The notes: generated by a model from the sequence alone, not told the origin. A stretch of DNA of 64,000 nucleotides from Clitopilus passeckerianus (GCA_944990035.1 CALYLX010000146.1:1116001-1180000), one strand, 5' to 3'; positions 1-12,449 are shown, counted from the stretch's first letter. Translations and numbers: made by a program.

Positions 1-842
1 ACTACAGAAATACTTCCGTCCCGACGTCTGATCATGCTGGAAGATTGAAACATGTCAGAGCCATCTTTATTTAGCGGGTGGAGAGCGCATATGTTCGGAT
101 CCTCAACTGGGCACCGAACTGGTTCATAACGTGTGCCCGCTTCTTGCTCTGGCTTTCCGGGCTTTCCGAAGTGCCGAGGCGTGGTCGCTTGCGATCTCCC
201 AGATGTCAGGTGGCCTACTCCTGCTTTTATTCTATTCAATGTCGGCCAACACCAATACACCTTCGGCAATTATTCGTGTCGCTGCTGAGCTATTATTATC
301 TACTGCTGGGAGTTAGAGCTTTCAGGATGTACCCTGCGTTTATACAGTTGAGGCAAAATCAAACTTCCAGGCGGCATCCATTGTCTTCATGACTATGAAG
401 CCGGTCGGGAGTCAATGACACCTTTGGGTGGCCACCGAGGCGATAGCTGGGCGTATACCACCTCTGCACATCATATCACAGGTTATCTTCCAATAGGGTT
501 CGAGAATCGAAATGACTGCCTTGCACCAAAATAATTGCTACAAAATCGAAAACATTTGAGTTCTCCCGAACGATTCGCGAGCTCGAACATTTAATGACTA
601 ATTTCTCGTGAAAGGAACGTGAAGATTTAGTGCACGAATTAGGCATCCAGGCAGAGTAGAACTGGTACATTTTATACAAAATGGCTTTAAACACAATAAA
701 CAAGGCAGTTTTAGGCGGTCAGGTGGGTAAGCGCGTAAGCGTGACACCAGGCGCGTGACATATCGCGAACGTGACATCGCATGTCGTCCTCCTCAATTTT
801 GCCTCAATCTACGACAACAACCAGCAGAAGCAACGCCTCAGA
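1..842. other. Upstream flank, no gene recognised
   Basis: No recognisable coding region. Short open frames occur on both strands between about 78 and 703, but none has a recognisable domain, a good start context or convincing splice signals. The last 100 bases or so probably carry the promoter and 5' leader of the Timeless-family gene that follows. The tail of a gene lying outside the window cannot be excluded. Confidence 0.4.
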
Positions 843-3800
843 ATGGAAGACAGAGAGGCCATAGACATAACCCCAGACCCATCGGACTACGAGGAAGTCG
901 ATAATGAAAGGCGTATCATTCTAGAACCTGTCATCCGGCGGGTGGTGCACGCTCTTGGAGGATATGAGTCGGGAAAGGGATATCAGATGGGAGACGAAGT
1001 GGCAGGATGTTTGAAGGACTTGAAGAGGCTTTGGAGGAAAGATGACGATGACGATGATCGCACGGTGGCACGAATCTTTTGGGAAACCCGCGTCCTTCCA
1101 AATGATCTGGTTCCCATTCTTCTGGCGACGGCAGGCAAGGGCAATGTCGAGGATAAGAGGGCCATAGCGTGTGCGGATCTAATGACTGCCATGACTTGGC
1201 CAATAGACATGGCGGAGGAGCTGAAGGAGCTGGATGAAGAGCTAGACAAAAGAGCGGATTTCACGCAGCTGCTACAGAGTCATTTACACTACAAAGCAGC
1301 TCTGCTCAAACCGGGTATCGTTCAAGCACTATTTGGGATCATGATACCACCCCTCGCAAAGCCGAGAAAGGAGAGGACCGAACGGGATGGACAGGTCGTC
1401 AACGTGGTCCTACATCTCATTCGCAATCTCGCGTTCATAAAGGATCTTCCATTCAATTCCCACCTCAGCTCTGACCAAGCGGAGTTCTCATGTCTCCAAA
1501 ACAAACTGGTCAAAACCTTGGAAGAGACGAAGACATTCCGGTTGCTCCTGACGATAGCCGCTAACACGGACAACGACCCCCTCTTCAACGGGTGGAACAC
1601 GCTGGTCTTAGAGATCCTCTTTCTGCTTTTCAGAGGTACAAAGCCACGGACGCTCACTATGGATCCAGAAAAGGTATCTCCACCACTATGTTTCTTTATC
1701 GAACGGGTTCCTAACTTCACACAGCAAGGGTCGGCAGCTCTCCATAGTCTCCTAGCTGCTGAGGACAAACTACGGCGAGAAATATCTCGAAACGCTAGTT
1801 CCCGTCATTCCCGATTCGGAACCACTATCGCTGTTAAATTAAACCCCAAAAAGGCGGCCACGAACGCACGTTCTCCAGATGATAGCCAGCCACAATCAGG
1901 TAATCATGAGGATCAAGGCTCTTCCTCGTCGCGTGCCTTCGTTCTTCATCGTCAACAGGCCATTAACCGCGAGGCGGCGGAGATTATGGATATGAAGAAA
2001 CGTTCATTCGCCAAAAAGGGCAATAAAGCAGATGAAATGGCACGCGAAGACAATCTATCTACCGAATCGAGGTCAATTCTTCAGCGCCTAGCCACCGAGT
2101 TTGTACAGGCTTGCTTTAATCGTGAGTCCTTCATTTTTGGCCAACCTTATGAACAAAGGCTAAATGATGGCTTCATGCGTTTACAGCCTTCCTTTCGGCT
2201 CTGTTGAAGGACATTCGATCAGAAAGAGCCAGAATCTCCGAGAAAGACAACCTGAGGCTCCTTTTCATTACAAAATGGTTTCTTGAATTTTTCTTGTCTA
2301 TGCGGGAAAAGGCAAATGCTACGTCTGTGGCCGGCGACAATGGGAAGAATGCCAGCCGATGGGGCTTCGGGCTTATAGCCGAGGTGACTGAACGTTATTG
2401 GATTGTTTGGGTGCTCAAGCGAATGCGCGAAGCTGTCGAAGAAAAGGTACGGCTCCTTTCCCCGTTCGATCGGAATCGATTCTGTCTGACCCACTTCAAC
2501 GTAGCCTAAACTTTGGACCGAACTACAAGCTGGAATAGAGTGCCTAACACAATTGTTATTTCTGATTGACGCTATGTCATCTGGCGGCGATCTCGAAGAC
2601 CCCAGCCTGCGAGATGCAGCAGAGGCACTGAGGCAACAGATTATCTACAATGGGGAAGTGCTTGACGTTGCGGTGGAGAGCCTCAAGACATATAAGCCCG
2701 GAACCCAGAGTTTGGCCTACCTTGACTCGAGCGTGAATTTATCTTATGCGCTCTTCAGAATGTTAGAGCGGTGGGGTAAAGGAGACGTCTATGTGAGGAA
2801 GAAGAAAGCATCGAAGAAGAGTAAGGGCAATAAAGGTGGGTTTCTGCATCGTTACCCTGTAGGTCCTAGGTATTCATGGACTCGCAGGTGTTGGCGAAGA
2901 GGATGGTATTCCTGATGTCGAAGAGGAGGTAGTGGAGCAAGAGGAAATAATACACGAGACAATGTTCACGTTCGAGGCTTTTGAGATGGTGAGTGTCACG
3001 TCCATGGCTCATGCTTCATATCCCTCATTTTCGTCTCAGAAATTCGCTAACTCGGAAATCAATCATACGCTGCTAACATACTTGGCTCGATACAAGGAAT
3101 TCACGTCTTCTGACGATCTCCGCCGGGTCGTTAGCCTGCTGCATCGCCAAGCCGTAAAGGCTAAGGCAGAGGGGTTGTTCTTCCAGGTCTGTTCAACAAG
3201 AATCAGCGTGCCCGCTCCAGTGCTGAGACTTCATAGGTATCGACTTTGCACCTCTTCAAAACCATCCTGGCGGACCAGAAGTCTTTCCCCCGCGACCAGC
3301 CTCACAAAGATCTCATCAACCTGATCACTTTCATTCTCCGTCAGTTTTTCAAGGCGGTTGAGAAGGAGCCATTCCTTGGAGTCGAGGTAAGATCATACGT
3401 GTCCTCCTCCCTATTGCTCGTCTGAACCCGCAGATTAGGTATTCTTCCCAATGAATAGAAGTAATTGGAAGCAATACTCGAGCTGGGAGCCCGAGGAGAA
3501 GACCAAGAAGAGTCGAGAAAAGGCCGATCAGCCTAAATTCCCTCAGGAGGTCATAATGAAGAAAGGACATTCTTGGAGCGAGGAACTTGGTATTGCCATT
3601 GCCTTGTTGGCGAAGGAAGGTCACACAGAACTGGTTGAGTGGACGACAGATGTTGGTGTACTGATCTTTCTCAGTGGTTCCTACTAATTTCCGATAGATT
3701 CTGACGATGGTCATTGGTCAACGACAACGTATAATCGAGGAGACCGATTCGCAAGGAACGGGCGAAGTGACGGATGAGGACGACCAGGGTGACATGCAGA

Positions 3801-4809
3801 AAGCTAATGCTTTGCATTTGAAACCGCCCTCGAATGAGGCGATGAGCAAGATGTCGGATTATGGCACGCCCAATTCGTCCTTTTTCCAAAGGCATACCCT
3901 GATGGTCTCTAGACATTCCCTATCTGAATGACGATCAAGCAAACGCCGCAAGCCGAAACCCGCTACTCAAGCTCCTTTTCCGGCTCTGTAAATTTGCAGT
4001 TCATGACGAAGGCAAGTATCAGCTGACGCATAAATTAGAACGCAATTACTAAATGTTTTCCAGGGATCGATGAATTAGAATGGTTCGTGCCTGCTGGCAT
4101 CATGCCCTCCGATCTGCACAGTACCCTGGTTGTTATCAGCCAATTCCTTGAAACGCCTTACAATCTTGAAGGGAAAAAATCCACCGAGTTCCTGGCCAAG
4201 AAACGCCGACGAAGACGCCGTACACCGGCACCTTCGGATGAATCCGACAGTTCAGACGACGGCGATGATGGTGTTGCGAGGAAGAGAAAGGCTAAGAGAA
4301 CCAAGGAAAAGGAACAGTATAAATCGGCACAATTCATCGAGGATAGCGACGAGGAATATGGGGACATGGACGCTTTCTTGGAGAAGGAGAGGGTGATGAG
4401 GGAGCGTGCTGAAAAGACAGCCGCGGCCACGGGCAACAGTCGGCCTACCAATATGAAGGCCACTGGAACGAAGAAACGGCGACGAAAGGGCGACGGCACA
4501 AATGCATCCTCCAAACGGCAGAAGAGCGAACCACCTTTAGACCATGAGGCGAGCGAACGCGAAAGCTCTTCCGACGGTTCGGGGGACGAGGGGAATGGGC
4601 TTCTGCAAGGCGAGCCGCCGGTCAAGAGTCGCCCGAGACCACGCGCCATCGCAAAAAGTGATCACATTGGTGATATACCACCTGCAATCGCCGGCGAGGG
4701 GAAGGCTAATGATGAGGCTCAAGAACCACCGTCCCCACTCGCTGACAGGCCCGTACCGGTGGGACGCAAGCACAATCGACTTGTAATATCCGATGAAGAT
4801 GATGATTAG
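843..4809 (+). CDS. TOF1: Topoisomerase 1-associated factor Tof1/Swi1 (Timeless family)
   Basis: Replication-fork protection protein of the Timeless/Tof1/Swi1 family. With its partner Csm3/Swi3 it couples helicase and polymerase and supports the S-phase checkpoint in the nucleus. The first exon (843 to about 2120) encodes the conserved N-terminal Timeless domain, including blocks such as LLATAGKGNVEDKRA and VVLHLIRNLAFIKDLP. The second part begins LKDIRSERARISEKDNLRL after an intron ending near 2187, and its joining restores frame. Further exons follow near 2500-2835, 2870-3360, 3430-3650, 3700-3880, 3910-4010 and 4065-4809. The C-terminus is the usual low-complexity, highly charged tail rich in K/R and D/E, ending SDEDDD. 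ATG 843 is chosen because it begins the acidic leader MEDREAID; the frame stays open upstream without an ATG in good context. Exon ends in the middle are approximate. Confidence 0.93.
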
Positions 4810-7057
4810 GGGTAATGTGATGATTGTAGATTCAGGTGGTGATTGATTGAAGGATGTTCCGGCGGCCGAGTCTTGATTGCACTCAAATTGGTAGTCGCCT
4901 TGTATATGCCATGCCGCTGTTCGGTATCCACACCAGATTTCCTACCCGCCTTTGACAGAGCCAACTGACATGCAAATTTCTATGGCGAGGGTGTCTTGAC
5001 CCTGCAGACGGAGAACTGCTGAGCTAGAATATGGCTTTGGATTCTTAGTTGAGCCGGATTTGCTGCCCGGACCGCATTCGAATGCGTTTCGCTCAATCGC
5101 CTTCGGCATTTCCCTGCTGAATGAGGCTGCCCTTGGACTGCTCAGCGAGGTCGGCTACAAATACTCAATGTTCTGATGTCAACGGAACCAATTTGGCTGT
5201 ACCCCCTTTTGTGCGATGATGCACCGCCTTCAGGGCGAAAGTCAGACTGACGTACTGACGACAGTACCGACGGGAGCAAAAACCAAGGCCTTTGCCAGTC
5301 GCAAAGGTGTCCACTTTTTGGGGTCCAAAAGGTGCTAGGTCCAGCAACTGTGGTGAACGCCGACGTTATCCCTGTTTGCCGCTTGGTGCGTGAGAGTGGG
5401 GTTATAACATCATGCTATATTGTTCCCCAGCGAGACGGGCCCTTCAGCCTTATCATTGACTGTGAACCTCTGACGCAATGGCTCGCGTTCTCTACAAACA
5501 GTGGATTCTAACCTGCCTACAACCAGTGAACCGCATCAGATCATCCGCTTGGTAGACACCGCTCGTCTGATTGCATCCACAACTGCTGTCCACGTTGTTC
5601 CCATGTTTTCTTGCCTCGGGCCTCGGGATCATAGACACCTCCTGACCTGGTATGCATTGGCAGTATGGAAAAGAAGAAAGAGATATTACCGGCTGAAGAC
5701 AAATGCCAGGACGGTCCTATCATTTACTGAAGGGCAAGATTCTTCCGACTCGCTACTCGACACGCGAACCAGTGGCTTCTCAATCCCGAGCAGTACGCCC
5801 ATGCACGTCCATCCATCCATCCATCCATTCCCAGATCTGGTTATGCCTGCATGTCATCATCATCATCCGCTCCGAGCAGAAAATCAGAACCAATTCAAGC
5901 CATCCTCCTGCCGACGTTGAACAATCTGTGCCGCAAAAAACTCAACTTCTCATTTTGAGTGCTAATACAAGGGCTGACCAGCGGAGATGGATGACCATTG
6001 TGAGCCGCGAAGGTCGGGGGACAGAAATAACTATGTATACATCATTGCACGTGAACAGATATGGTCTTCTCGTCCCTACTACGGGTATCTCCTCCGGTTT
6101 CTGCTTGGCATGGGTTGTGGGCTTAGAAGTGGCGTATCTATTCCTCTAGATATGGCCTCCTATTTGTATAAACCGTTACAGCCTGGAATCGCATTCTCGC
6201 CGCCATCGTGAGTACACATTGTCAGGATCTTGAAGCGCAATTGGAAGGGTTTCCATCTTGAGTGTAGAATAAAGGAGATTGGTGAGCTTATTTGAGTGAG
6301 CTCCCACGGGCCCGAGGTCAATTTCCGCCCGACAGAGTGATCGACTCAGCAGGTCAACCGACCAGAAGAGGAGGCGCCTTTAAGCCATTTGGCTAAGCCA
6401 GGTCGACCTCAGGAGACACGCCAGCTTCAGAGAAATCGCGGAGTGCGGAATATGAACTTTCTCAAGGAAGTGACATGTTCTAATGGTGCAATGATCGTCC
6501 ACCTTCCCTGTCTGGCAACCTGGAAATTTGCGAAACCAACGAACTTACAGTTGATGCCCGATCAAAGAAGATAGTCTCCTGTAGCCCCAGGCACCTCTTG
6601 CTTCTGACTCCATGCAACCGCCATCTTGCCGGCCCGGCAGGTATACACCTAGCTGACATGGGTATGGAAGCCTGCGGAAGGCTCGACTTGTACCAGGGAA
6701 ACTGAACCGTTGCGAACCACCAACCCAGAGGCATAACGGTGCTGGTCCAGCAACCGGCCTGCTGGGGTTATTTCAAACTGATCGCCTGCTCCAGTGCCTT
6801 TTGACCTTGTTTCTAGACTGGGACATTCCATTTGGAATAATAAAACATTAAAGGCGCGTTCCTCAGGGTCGCATGAAGCTGACATTGTGCACCAGCCCGA
6901 ATTCAAGGCGAGCAACTCGCCGGGCTATCAAATTTACTTCCATTAACGGATTCCACGCAAACCCTATTTTTCGCAAACGCCCTGGTGATATAAGGTCCCA
7001 GCCTACCAGGTTTCGTACCCCGATCCCACTTTCGTCCTCCCGTTACGTTACACCGTA
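4810..7057. other. 2.2-kb intergenic region
   Basis: No gene could be supported. Overlapping open frames of 60-150 codons occur on both strands, but they have no recognisable domain and no consistent splice structure. A short CCAT microsatellite lies at 5809-5828. The right end must hold the promoter of the bZIP gene. Confidence 0.4.
5809..5828. repeat. CCAT microsatellite (5 units)
   Basis: Five perfect head-to-tail copies of CCAT within an otherwise non-repetitive intergenic region, followed by a sixth partial unit. Confidence 0.9.
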
Positions 7058-8167
7058 ATGTCGACAATGCCGGGACATCTGACACACTCAGAGCAACGTC
7101 CAGAGCGAAGCCGTAATGCTAAAGCTCAGGCGAGACATCGCGCTAAGCGTAAAGCCTATATTGACCAGGTATGCATTTGTGCTCGACGCCACTGTACAAC
7201 ATACTGACTCACAGAGTTTAGCTGGAGCAAACGGTTACCAAGCTTCAGAGTACGATGGGCTATTCAGCAGACGACATTGAGGCCATACCGCCTCCTCTTG
7301 CTCGAATTCGTGAGCTTGAGCACGAAAACACCCGGCTGGAGAGGGAGAACGAAGAACTCCGGAGATTACTCTCTGAGAGTGGTCGTTCCCTTCCCATGGA
7401 CTTCCTCAAGCGAACCTCGCCCTCTGGCCTACACGATCGCTCATATGAATCTCAATACAAACGACGAAAGATGGGAAACTCGGTGGAGGGTGCATATGCA
7501 GTTCGTAGTCCATTGCAACCGCTCCAGTTCCAAGCGTTGACTGCGTTGCAGAGCCCCAGCGAGACCCCGCCACATCCCGCAGAGCACGCAGTCCGGCCCC
7601 CTCAGCTGACCATCTCGACCTCAATAAACCAGTACTCCTACAACACCTCGAGTAACTCAGCACATACTTTACCTCCCTCGTCGACTATGTACAGTCTACA
7701 GGCACCAGCGGCCTTCCATATGCCTAACACTCCTTCAGGGTCTAGTGCAACGTCTAGCCCTCCATTCTCGGCGAGTGCCCTTTCCTAATTGCGGCAACGC
7801 ATTATCGTTGTGAAGAACTTTTCGGATCCTAGTAACGTTCTTTCCTTAACAGCCCGTCCAAATGCAGGAATCGATCCATTCTCCGGCCAACCATCGGCCA
7901 CCGAGCACGCACAACGGGCTACTGTCGACGTATCACCCACGGTCTCATTATGGCCATATCAAAGTGGAGGATGAGCACTACGGAGTAAGTCATACCACCA
8001 GTTAACGTGGGGAAAAGGTCCTGACCAGCTTTTAGTCTTCAAACCACCACCAATCCCATACAGCCCACTATGTGACTCAGACAAATGACGCCTATGCACA
8101 TGGAACAACAGGCCACACCATGGACTGGCAGTACGGAACAAGTCGTCACCTCACTAACACCCGCTGA
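7058..8167 (+). CDS. bZIP transcription factor
   Basis: Four exons (7058-7168, 7222-7770, 7853-7984, 8036-8167) give 307 residues. The basic region RSRNAKAQARHRAKRK (about residues 17-32) fits the bZIP signature N-x2-[AQ]2-x-R-x-R-x-K and is followed directly by a heptad leucine segment beginning LEQTVTKL. A second coiled segment, RIRELEHENTRLERENEEL, follows a PPP-containing spacer, as is usual in basidiomycete bZIPs. The rest is Ser/Pro/His-rich, as in activation domains. The first intron splits the hinge between basic region and zipper. Intron 2 has no usable GT donor in phase; the only junction that keeps the downstream frame is a GC donor (GCGAGT at 7771). Without it the protein would stop at 7786. 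Target genes cannot be inferred. Confidence 0.85.
7771..7852 (+). other. Putative GC-AG intron in bZIP gene
   Basis: The intron would begin GCGAGT and end AACAG. Splicing from TCG (7768-7770) to CCC (7853) keeps phase 0 and opens 44 codons containing HIKVEDEHYG, which then join in frame across a standard GTAAGT..TTTAG intron. The nearest GT donor (7775) would run into a stop in exon 3. Confidence 0.6.
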
Positions 8168-8770
8168 TACCCAAGAACACTGGTATATGACCTCGATCAA
8201 AGTAACTAACTCTATCGTAAATCTGCTATAATCTCTTTCTCTGGCTTCCTTGAATCATATCAGCTGTCGTATCGTGCATATTGTAACTGTTTTCTGTAAA
8301 TACATTGGATGTAGAGTCTACACGTTCCTATCAACATTTTAAGAGTTCTCGTAATGTATGACGAGCGTTCCCCAGTTCAGCGGGAAGTCTTGCCGTAATT
8401 CGAGGATTATAGAGTTAATCGGACACAAGACAGAGAAGCAACGGAAGCATTTCTTGGATCGACATATAACGGCATGATTGCCCAGAGATTTGGCGCGTTG
8501 CGACACCGCGAACGACAACTGGACCCTGCCAAAGTGCTCATGATCGAAATGCACTATTGATATGCCGAATAACGGCATGCTTTGCATGTGCACCGGAGCT
8601 GGCCCAGGGCTTTGACGAGGGAACAAAGAAGCTACAAAGACTGAGAAAAAAGAGAGGGCTATTGCTCAGAGAACTTGTGGCCAGTACAATGGCCATTGCA
8701 GCCCCCATTGTTCTGGAACGCCTCTATATGAAGGAGGTCGAGCATTCTATCGACAATCTAATCCCTTCCG
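8168..8770. other. Intergenic region, possible 5' part of next gene
   Basis: Contains the 3' flank of the bZIP gene and then an open frame on the plus strand from about 8557. That frame (about 80 codons, with a KKLQRLRKKRG basic stretch) may be a leader or upstream exon of the transaldolase-like gene, but no conserved motif supports this. Confidence 0.35.
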
Positions 8771-10219
8771 ATGGCAGTCCTCGCAGACACATTAGATTTC
8801 GGAGGTAAGCACAAGCCACCCTTTGCGCTCTGTTTTCTTGTTGAGGCCTGCGGGCAAAAAAAAAAAATAGCACTCTCGTTGAACGACTTCAGTGGCACAT
8901 TCATAACTCCTGGCACGGTCGTGAGTGCTCTGGGGAAAGACTATATCTTCTATCACCTGTGGATTGCAGTAAAAGAGACAGTGGAACGAGGGCGAGCAGC
9001 ACACTCCTTCTTAGCCGTTCTTTATACTGACATACTTGCAACTGCAAAGATGTGATTATAGCGACTACAGAAATATTCCTGGGACAATAATCGACAGATT
9101 GGTAGGTGGATTGTTCATATGGTCACCCCCATGCAAAGCTGACGATTAGGGCAAGTTGGCAGAGTTGGCAGCGCAAGTTACCATTAGGACTGAAGGGCCC
9201 TATTTCTTCTTCGTCGATCCCAGGAACCACAACGACATGAATGCGATGGCGGTAAACGCCAGACGCCTTCATGGTTTATTACGATCGAAGGAACTAAAAA
9301 ATGAGGACATCGTGATTAATGTACGTGCCGATTGAGGTCAAATACTGACTTTTGACTTGACCACCTCGTACCCAGATTCCTGCGACTGATGCTGGTATCC
9401 GAGCAGCTCGCGACCTCGAAAAGCAGGATGCCATCCAGACTAACCTATACTTCGTTTCGAGTTTACTACACGCAGCTACCTGTCTTGAAGCCAGCCCTGT
9501 GTCGATAACTATCCCAGTAGACCGGGTAAGCCTCAGTATCTCGTCGTAGCAAGATGTAGTGCACTGAACGGAGCCAGATTCTGGCCTGGAACAATCGACG
9601 ATGGATAGAAAGGTCCTATCTCAAAGAATCCACAATCCCAGGCGTCGAGACCATCCAGTCAATCATAGAGTTTTTCAAGCTTCACAAAGTCCAGACGAGA
9701 ATTATCGGTTCAGACCTGCAGAGAGGAAGTCAGGTATTATTACTATCCAGGAACGCTGCTGAGCAACCTGGCTTGCTCCAGTCATCTGCCGCCACCACAC
9801 TACCAGCTTTTGACGCTATCTGCTTTTCGAGCTCTCAGGTCACCGAACCAAGGCCGCCGGCGCTATTCATAACCTCCACCTCCACACCATCAACTGCTCA
9901 GATGCGAGCCCGTCAGGCACAGTATCCAACCTCATTCCTATCATCCCAAAATGGGTTCATGCAGGCGATGTCTTCCGAGACACGCAGTTTGGTGGCGGCG
10001 ACACTATACATTCCCCTTCAAGAACTGAACACCCAGATGGATAACCTGTCCGAAATTGCTATAAAGGAATTCGCCAGACAGGTCAAAGCGAACACGCTAG
10101 ATCTGGAAGTTCAGTACAAGCTAGAGTATAATACCTCTTCACAGGAGACAAGTTCAGGGAAGAAGAACGGTCGAACTTTGGCACAAGCGCTTGGGATGCA
10201 ACACGATGATGTATTTTAG
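8771..10219 (+). CDS. Transaldolase-like protein lacking the catalytic lysine
   Basis: The central and C-terminal exons resemble the TIM-barrel fold of transaldolase (TalB type, pentose phosphate pathway). The block PATDAGIRAARDLEKQ, followed by NLYFVSSLLHAATCLEA and DRILAW, aligns with the transaldolase core AT..GI.AA..LE, NLTL.F..AQA.AC.EA and .RI.DW. In transaldolases the residue three before the AT motif in .IK.AT is the Schiff-base lysine. Here the sequence reads VINIPAT, so the lysine is replaced by Asn. The Asn codon abuts a GTACGT donor, so alternative splicing cannot easily restore Lys. Reliable exons run from about 9065 to 10219 with introns near 9100-9150, 9320-9375 and 9525-9578. 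The 5' end is uncertain; 8771 is the first plausible ATG (MAVLADTLDF). The C-terminal 110 residues are family-atypical. It is probably not an active transaldolase. Confidence 0.65.
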
Positions 10220-10259
10220 TCATTCGGACTCAGATGAAATCATAGGGGAATTTGGAATG

Positions 10260-10808
10260 AACTGGTGTCTGTGGTTTCTGGGCGGCCTAAAAATTCCGGT
10301 TCGTCGGAGAGAAGGAAGATCTCCACATGGCAAGTCCCTCCTCCCCCAGCCAAAGACTCCCGCCTGAAGTCTAGTGCGGGCAGTTCCCAAGCCTGTCGCT
10401 GCGCGCAGCAATCACAAACACAGAGAAGCCATCAACAGGGTATGTTGCACGTCATCATAATCCAAGTTATCGATAACCCAGGGGGTGATGCCTTGATGCC
10501 TTCTCCGCGGTTCATAATCAGTTAGTCTCAGCAAGAGGAGCAGTTATATGTACCTTACGGTCCTTGACACGAATGCAGAGCTGGCATCACGATCGGAAAG
10601 AGACTATTGGCTGCATGGATCGGGGATCTTCCCGATGGAACGCCTCTGAATTTCTTCAAGGTTAGACGGCTTTGTCGCCTAGTAGGATGGCGACCAACCT
10701 GAGAACTATCACTGGGGTACACCGGGAATTGTACAAGCCAGTTTCATTGACAATATGTGGTTCGTTTGGGCGATCATGGAGAAGGGGTATCGAATCACAT
10801 TCAGTTGA
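10260..10808 (+). other. Possible small gene or gene relic, unrecognised
   Basis: Two or three exon-like pieces can be joined: a segment ending NTEKPSTG before a GTATGT donor (10441), then GITIGKRLLAAWIGDLPDG with PLNFFK before a GTTAGA donor, then NYHWGTPGIVQASFIDNM continuing to a TGA at 10806. The pieces keep one phase and have protein-like composition, but no upstream exon with a start can be fixed and no family is recognised. Confidence 0.3.
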
Positions 10809-11178
10809 GCCCAGAGATCGACGAGGGTCAAGAAATAGGTACTAAGGTAGCAGTAGCAACGTACTCCATTGGAGCGGTCAAGCGACAGTGCCAACTATTG
10901 TTGGTACCCATGACAGAAAGACTGCCGCATCACCTTGGCAAACACTTGATTCTGCCGGCGGAGTAATCAGTTGACAACATGATTTCGAAAATGTCTAACA
11001 GCCAGCTTTTTGCTTGCTGAACAACGTTCGTACGAGGGAACGACGCTGAAAGGAAAACCTGAACTGAGGTTGAGACGCGTTGGACTTCGGGTACCCAGTT
11101 GAGGGTGGGCAGGAGCCACAATCGGGTCTATCGGAGTTTTGATCCTTTCCTCCTTCCACCATCCAGCCCGATACGGAT
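10809..11178. other. Intergenic region
   Basis: Nothing recognisable on either strand; expected to carry the promoter of the HAD phosphatase gene that starts at 11179. Confidence 0.4.
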
Positions 11179-12363
11179 ATGAGTGTTCGTCTCAATACTT
11201 CGCAGAACTATCTGACACTCGTTGATAAATATGATACCTGGATGTTCGACTGTGACGGAGTTCTCTGGCACGACGAAGATCTAGTTGATGGTATCCTGGA
11301 GGTTCTGCAATTGCTTCGCAGCAAGAGTGCGTGAATTCAGCTGAAGTTATCGGTTCGGTCACGGAAGCCGTCTGGACTAGATAAGAAGGTCCTTTTTGTT
11401 ACAAATAATGCCACCAAGTCGAGGAAAACGTACAAGGGGAAATTTGACCGCTTGAGAATTGAAGCCCATGTAGTGAGTAGGCTTTCAGCCTCTCATTGTT
11501 CATATTGTGCTGATCGCCGTTTCTCAAGGACGAGATATACGGCTCAGCTTATGCAGCAACCGCATACCTGTCTTCGGTGATCAAACTTCCCAAGGAGAAG
11601 AAGGTCTATGTGATTGGCATGTCTGGGCTGGAGGAGGAGCTACGAGAGGAGGGATACACGACGCTCGGAGGATCAGTAAGCTTTCCCCAGAGGATTATTC
11701 TGATCATGAGACCGATAGTAACTGTTTCCTTCCAGGATCCCGCGGATTGTACCACAGAACCATTTTCTCTGTCGAAATTCAACCCCGATCCCGACGTCGG
11801 GGCTGTAGTATGTGGTCTGGACACGAGGATCTCATACACCAAGCTTTCGAAGGCTTTCACATACCTTACCCGGAATCCAGGCTGTCATTTCATCGCCACA
11901 AATGAAGACAGTACATACCCAACCCCGAACGGGCTCTTGCCTGGAGCTGGTTCGATTGTAGCTCCTCTGCGCTACGCATTTGGAAAGGATCCTGTGGCTA
12001 CGGGCAAACCAGCCTCTTCCATGCTCGATGCTATCAATGCAAAGTTAGTTCTCCGAGTCGTACCATCAACTGGTTCCGGGGGCTAAATGGTTGCTTCTAG
12101 AGTTCATTATGATCCCAAGCGTACCATCATGGTTGGGGATAGGCTAAACACCGATATCCTATTTGGCAAGCAAGGGGGTCTAGCAACACTTCTTGTATTG
12201 ACTGGTACGATGTCTACCTCGCTACGCGACAATTGTCAGCTAACATGGTTCAATACAAGGTATTACCACAGAGACCGATATCACAGGCCCCAATGCATCA
12301 GAAATCATTCCGGACTATATCACGAACTCCTTAGGAGACTTGCGCGCTGCCATCAATCGCTAG
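11179..12363 (+). CDS. HAD-superfamily phosphatase, PHO13/4-nitrophenylphosphatase type
   Basis: Haloacid-dehalogenase phosphatase of the p-nitrophenylphosphatase/phosphoglycolate phosphatase group, which acts in the cytosol on small phosphorylated metabolites (2-phosphoglycolate and similar metabolic by-products). Motif I is [10 protein letters not shown] with the nucleophile Asp and second Asp. Motif II is [10 protein letters not shown], the family-specific substrate loop. The motif III Lys is in GKPASSML and motif IV is [10 protein letters not shown]. The C2-cap region contains [15 protein letters not shown]. The exons run 11179-11326, about 11391-11471, 11529-11672, 11737-12041, about 12101-12204 and about 12260-12363, separated by introns of about 60 nt. 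The ATG at 11179 gives the usual short leader [19 protein letters not shown]. The gene ends only 86 nt from the stop of the opposing PIG-F gene. Confidence 0.93.
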
Positions 12364-12449
12364 AACACGCCCATATCCCGCATCACGGAGCTACGATAGA
12401 GAACCCGGATGTGCATTAGAGTTAGAATGTCGCAGAATTCATAGATGAT

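Noticed and set aside
983..1768. Long antisense frames opposite TOF1
   Set aside because: They are shadows of conserved coding sequence, rich in Ser because of antisense acidic codons, with no independent evidence.
4544..4786. Alternative frames within the TOF1 C-terminal tail
   Set aside because: Shadows in a low-complexity charged region; the TOF1 frame runs to the stop at 4809.
5809..5828. CRISPR-like or regulatory array
   Set aside because: It is a simple CCAT microsatellite with no spacers; CRISPR arrays are not expected in a eukaryotic genome.
6480..6915. Minus-strand frames in the 4.8-7.0 kb intergenic region
   Set aside because: A few protein-like stretches, but no family, no consistent start and no splice sites linking the two frames.
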